Assembly (NCBI RefSeq): GCF_007860125.1
Contig: NZ_SJPW01000004.1
Span: 789,178 to 853,177, forward strand
DNA length: 64,000 nucleotides
Direction of reading: 5' to 3'
Source of the DNA: Rubripirellula tenax
Lineage (GTDB): Bacteria > Planctomycetota > Planctomycetia > Pirellulales > Pirellulaceae
A program made the position numbers and the translations under genes. Of this stretch, positions 62,582 through 64,000 are shown piece by piece (position 1 is the stretch's first letter; each line of letters opens with the position of its first letter). The notes under the pieces were generated by a model, which saw only the letters and a list, made by a program, of their open reading frames with translations, was not told the origin of the DNA and did not search any database.

Positions 62582-62789
62582 CGCGGACCGTCTTGCCCGT
62601 TGCAAAACAGTCACCGCGAGACACAGTGATCACTGACGGCGGAGAGATCTCAAGTCCCGTTTCCTCAATCTCGCGAGAACTTTCCAAAGTCTCTGGAATC
62701 TCGCCGCGTTTGACCCGAATCGTCACCAACTCCAGCAATTTCGCCACTTTCCGCACCTGAACAACAGGCTGGATATAGTCCAACGCCAT
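62424..62789 (-). CDS. Possible small protein before the second integration module
   Basis: 121 residues from ATG 62789, preceded by a strong AGGAGG nine bases away. The first ~80 residues (DYIQPVVQVRKVAKLLELVT, IRVKRGEIPETLESSREIEE) look genuine. The last ~40 look like out-of-frame reading over the next gene, so a frameshift or a shorter native gene is likely. Element F2 lies 59 bases upstream. Confidence 0.45.
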   Translation of the reverse strand: MALDYIQPVVQVRKVAKLLELVTIRVKRGEIPETLESSREIEETGLEISPPSVITVSRGDCFATGKTVRDELSNSNGAPIERTTTRRDRDHFGAGDPTNPGQGGSQKHARQISTPEPTGGS

Positions 62790-62847
62790 ATAACCCTTCC
62801 TCCTAAAACCAATCCCTAGCGAACCGAACGAAACGGTCCCGCCCTCA

Positions 62848-62890
62848 GGGTTATGTAGGAGAGAACTCGGTAGGGTTAACCAGAAACTGC
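62848..62890 (-). promoter_or_regulatory. Promoter-like element F, copy 2
   Basis: GGGTTA, 26 bases, CCAGAAAcTGC on the plus strand, the counterpart of 52734-52776. It precedes the second integration module, as element E3 precedes the first. Confidence 0.55.
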
Positions 62891-62939
62891 GAAGCAACCC
62901 GCCATCGGCGGGCTCTTTTGAAGGATGATAAAGAGCACA

Positions 62940-63326
62940 ATGAAAACAGCAGTTCAAATCGCATCGGGGACAATGTTGGCGACAACCATTGGATTGTTGG
63001 CCATGCTATTGGTCGGGCTGATGTCATGGCCACTGGCTAGAGGCGTGAGCGGAATCGCGATCGGCTTGATCACATCGACCATGTTTGCATTGCTGTTGCG
63101 TAAGAAGCTTGGCCAGCCAATTTCGATCGTCGCCAGCGGAATCGGAGCGATCGTCGCGTGCTTCTTCGCGATTTCGACCGCAGAGATCCTTCCGCCAGGA
63201 AGCTTGCAGTCGTTTTTCCAAGGCGGCCTCTACGGCGCTGCCTTCGGTGTCCCCGTTGCCGCGATACTGTCGCCGCTGGCATTGATGGAACATCGCCGCG
63301 TCAATGACGATTCAGTTTCAAACTGA
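62940..63326 (+). CDS. Small multi-pass membrane protein
   Basis: 128 residues from ATG 62940 (AAAGAG upstream; ATG 62925 is possible). Four hydrophobic segments, with a KK/RKK loop between the second and third, and a short polar tail. No family recognised. Host-type gene. Confidence 0.6.
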   Translation: MKTAVQIASGTMLATTIGLLAMLLVGLMSWPLARGVSGIAIGLITSTMFALLLRKKLGQPISIVASGIGAIVACFFAISTAEILPPGSLQSFFQGGLYGAAFGVPVAAILSPLALMEHRRVNDDSVSN

Positions 63327-63451
63327 AGTGTGAACGTTCACTGGAGAAGGCGTCTGCATACCAACGGTCGCTTCTTCGCTCGTTCGAGTGTCTGACTGTG
63401 CGATGGCGAAGCTGGCGGCTTGCGGATCCGGTGGCTGAACCCAGTTAAGCA

Positions 63452-64000
63452 CTACGAACGTTTCCAATGGCGATTGATCTCGGCGAAGATGGAGTCGGCA
63501 CTTTGATCGACGCAGTTAAGTTCGACGACAAGAAGCTTCGACCAGTGGTAGCGTCCGCCTGGTCGCGAGTGGCGATTCCATTCTCGGAGCAGCTTGGACG
63601 TCGCTCGCTTATGGATCAAAAGACGATTTCCTGACTGGCGTACGTGCGAAACATCACACCACTTGAATGAGCGACGAAGCCATGCGTGATAGCCTTGAAC
63701 GCCTTCATCAGTGATCACGATTGCGGTGGGGTCGACGGCCAGCCTGACTGCGCTGAGTAATGCCTCAGCCAGAGACATTCCGAACAACGCGAGCAAAATG
63801 TAGCTCATTACACTTCGTTCCCATGGTCCTGGAATGGTACCTCCCTTTCCGAGTGGAAAGTTGAACCACACGGCAAAGATCTGTATTATCAGTGCGGAGG
63901 ATACGGAAGTCGCGCCAAACCAACGCCCAATCGTTCGATCGCCACTCGCTTTGGAATCATCGTCCTGTGGCGAACGGGATTCCGAAGTTGGCAGCGAGAC
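63452..64000 (-). CDS. Membrane protein, N-terminus beyond the window
   Basis: The frame is open from the right edge to the stop at 63452 (182 residues visible). Two membrane segments (SSALIIQIFAVWFNF and SYILLALFGMSLAEALLSAV) precede a PH-like cytoplasmic domain (PTAIVITDEGVQGYHAWLRRSFKWCDVSHV). A GTG at 63871 could be an internal start, but the upstream codons look coding. Function unknown. Confidence 0.6.
   Translation of the reverse strand, partial: VSLPTSESRSPQDDDSKASGDRTIGRWFGATSVSSALIIQIFAVWFNFPLGKGGTIPGPWERSVMSYILLALFGMSLAEALLSAVRLAVDPTAIVITDEGVQGYHAWLRRSFKWCDVSHVRQSGNRLLIHKRATSKLLREWNRHSRPGGRYHWSKLLVVELNCVDQSADSIFAEINRHWKRS

Noticed and set aside
1..64000. CRISPR arrays, tRNA or rRNA genes
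   Set aside because: No regularly spaced repeats, cloverleaf-like sequences or conserved rRNA segments were noticed on reading. A covariance-model scan would be needed to exclude a tRNA.

Overview
The window looks like a chromosome segment of a planctomycete, probably a Pirellulaceae / Rhodopirellula relative. Supporting signs are the moderate GC content, two serine-recombinase/DUF2924 integration modules of a type common in that phylum, a BlaI/M56 regulator pair with a long C-terminal extension, and many small proteins without assignable family. This is inference, since no rRNA or tRNA gene was seen. The window is a mosaic of one large prophage, remnants of at least one related prophage, a rearranged island of defence-gene fragments, and ordinary host genes.

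Positions 1-25536 hold the end of a tailed-phage prophage that runs off the left edge. Late genes are on the minus strand: prohead protease (partial), portal, a small gpW-position protein, terminase large subunit and a small terminase-like protein. At 5562-9992 a plus-strand run of ten small genes, including an amidoligase, is punctuated by five copies of one promoter-like repeat and three hairpin terminators. The replication block on the minus strand (9996-18625) has a ParB-methyltransferase, a zeta-toxin-like kinase, a primase-helicase with an iteron-like array, an SF2 helicase, a RusA resolvase, a DUF669 protein and a Sak4-like ATPase. A sigma-like regulator (18734-19345) and a LexA-type repressor (19952) diverge across a repeat-rich control region. 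The integration module (DUF2924, serine recombinase, HTH protein) ends at 25536, overlapping the 3' end of a host dioxygenase gene. A 33-base element (12+9+12) occurs three times, ahead of the late, replication and integration operons.

Positions 25529-29686 are host-like: PhyH dioxygenase, isoprenylcysteine-methyltransferase-like membrane protein, two phosphatases, a macro-like protein and a thiamine-binding-family protein. A two-gene candidate defence operon follows at 30069-35511 (nuclease + STAND ATPase, then a 1184-residue repeat protein). From 36 to 48 kb lies a segmental duplication (YdeI-like, OsmC and PhzF genes) whose copies decayed differently. Between the copies is a field of truncated genes: nitroreductase tail, ParD-like antitoxin, zeta/nucleotidyltransferase chimera, DUF262-like tail, DUF6079/BrxC-like head and PglX-like tail. 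Three intact unknown genes sit between the BREX-like pieces.

Positions 48.2-50.4 kb are small host genes. At 50.5-53.4 kb a 5'-truncated radical SAM gene and a Pro/Trp/Tyr-rich partner abut a remnant of a second prophage (truncated ATPase, small protein, sigma-like gene). Then come a membrane protein, the M56/BlaI pair, an overlapping pair of unknown genes and a second integration module (59.7-62.8 kb) whose recombinase is interrupted. The second sigma-like remnant and the second integration module share a different promoter-like element, paralleling the arrangement in the first prophage.
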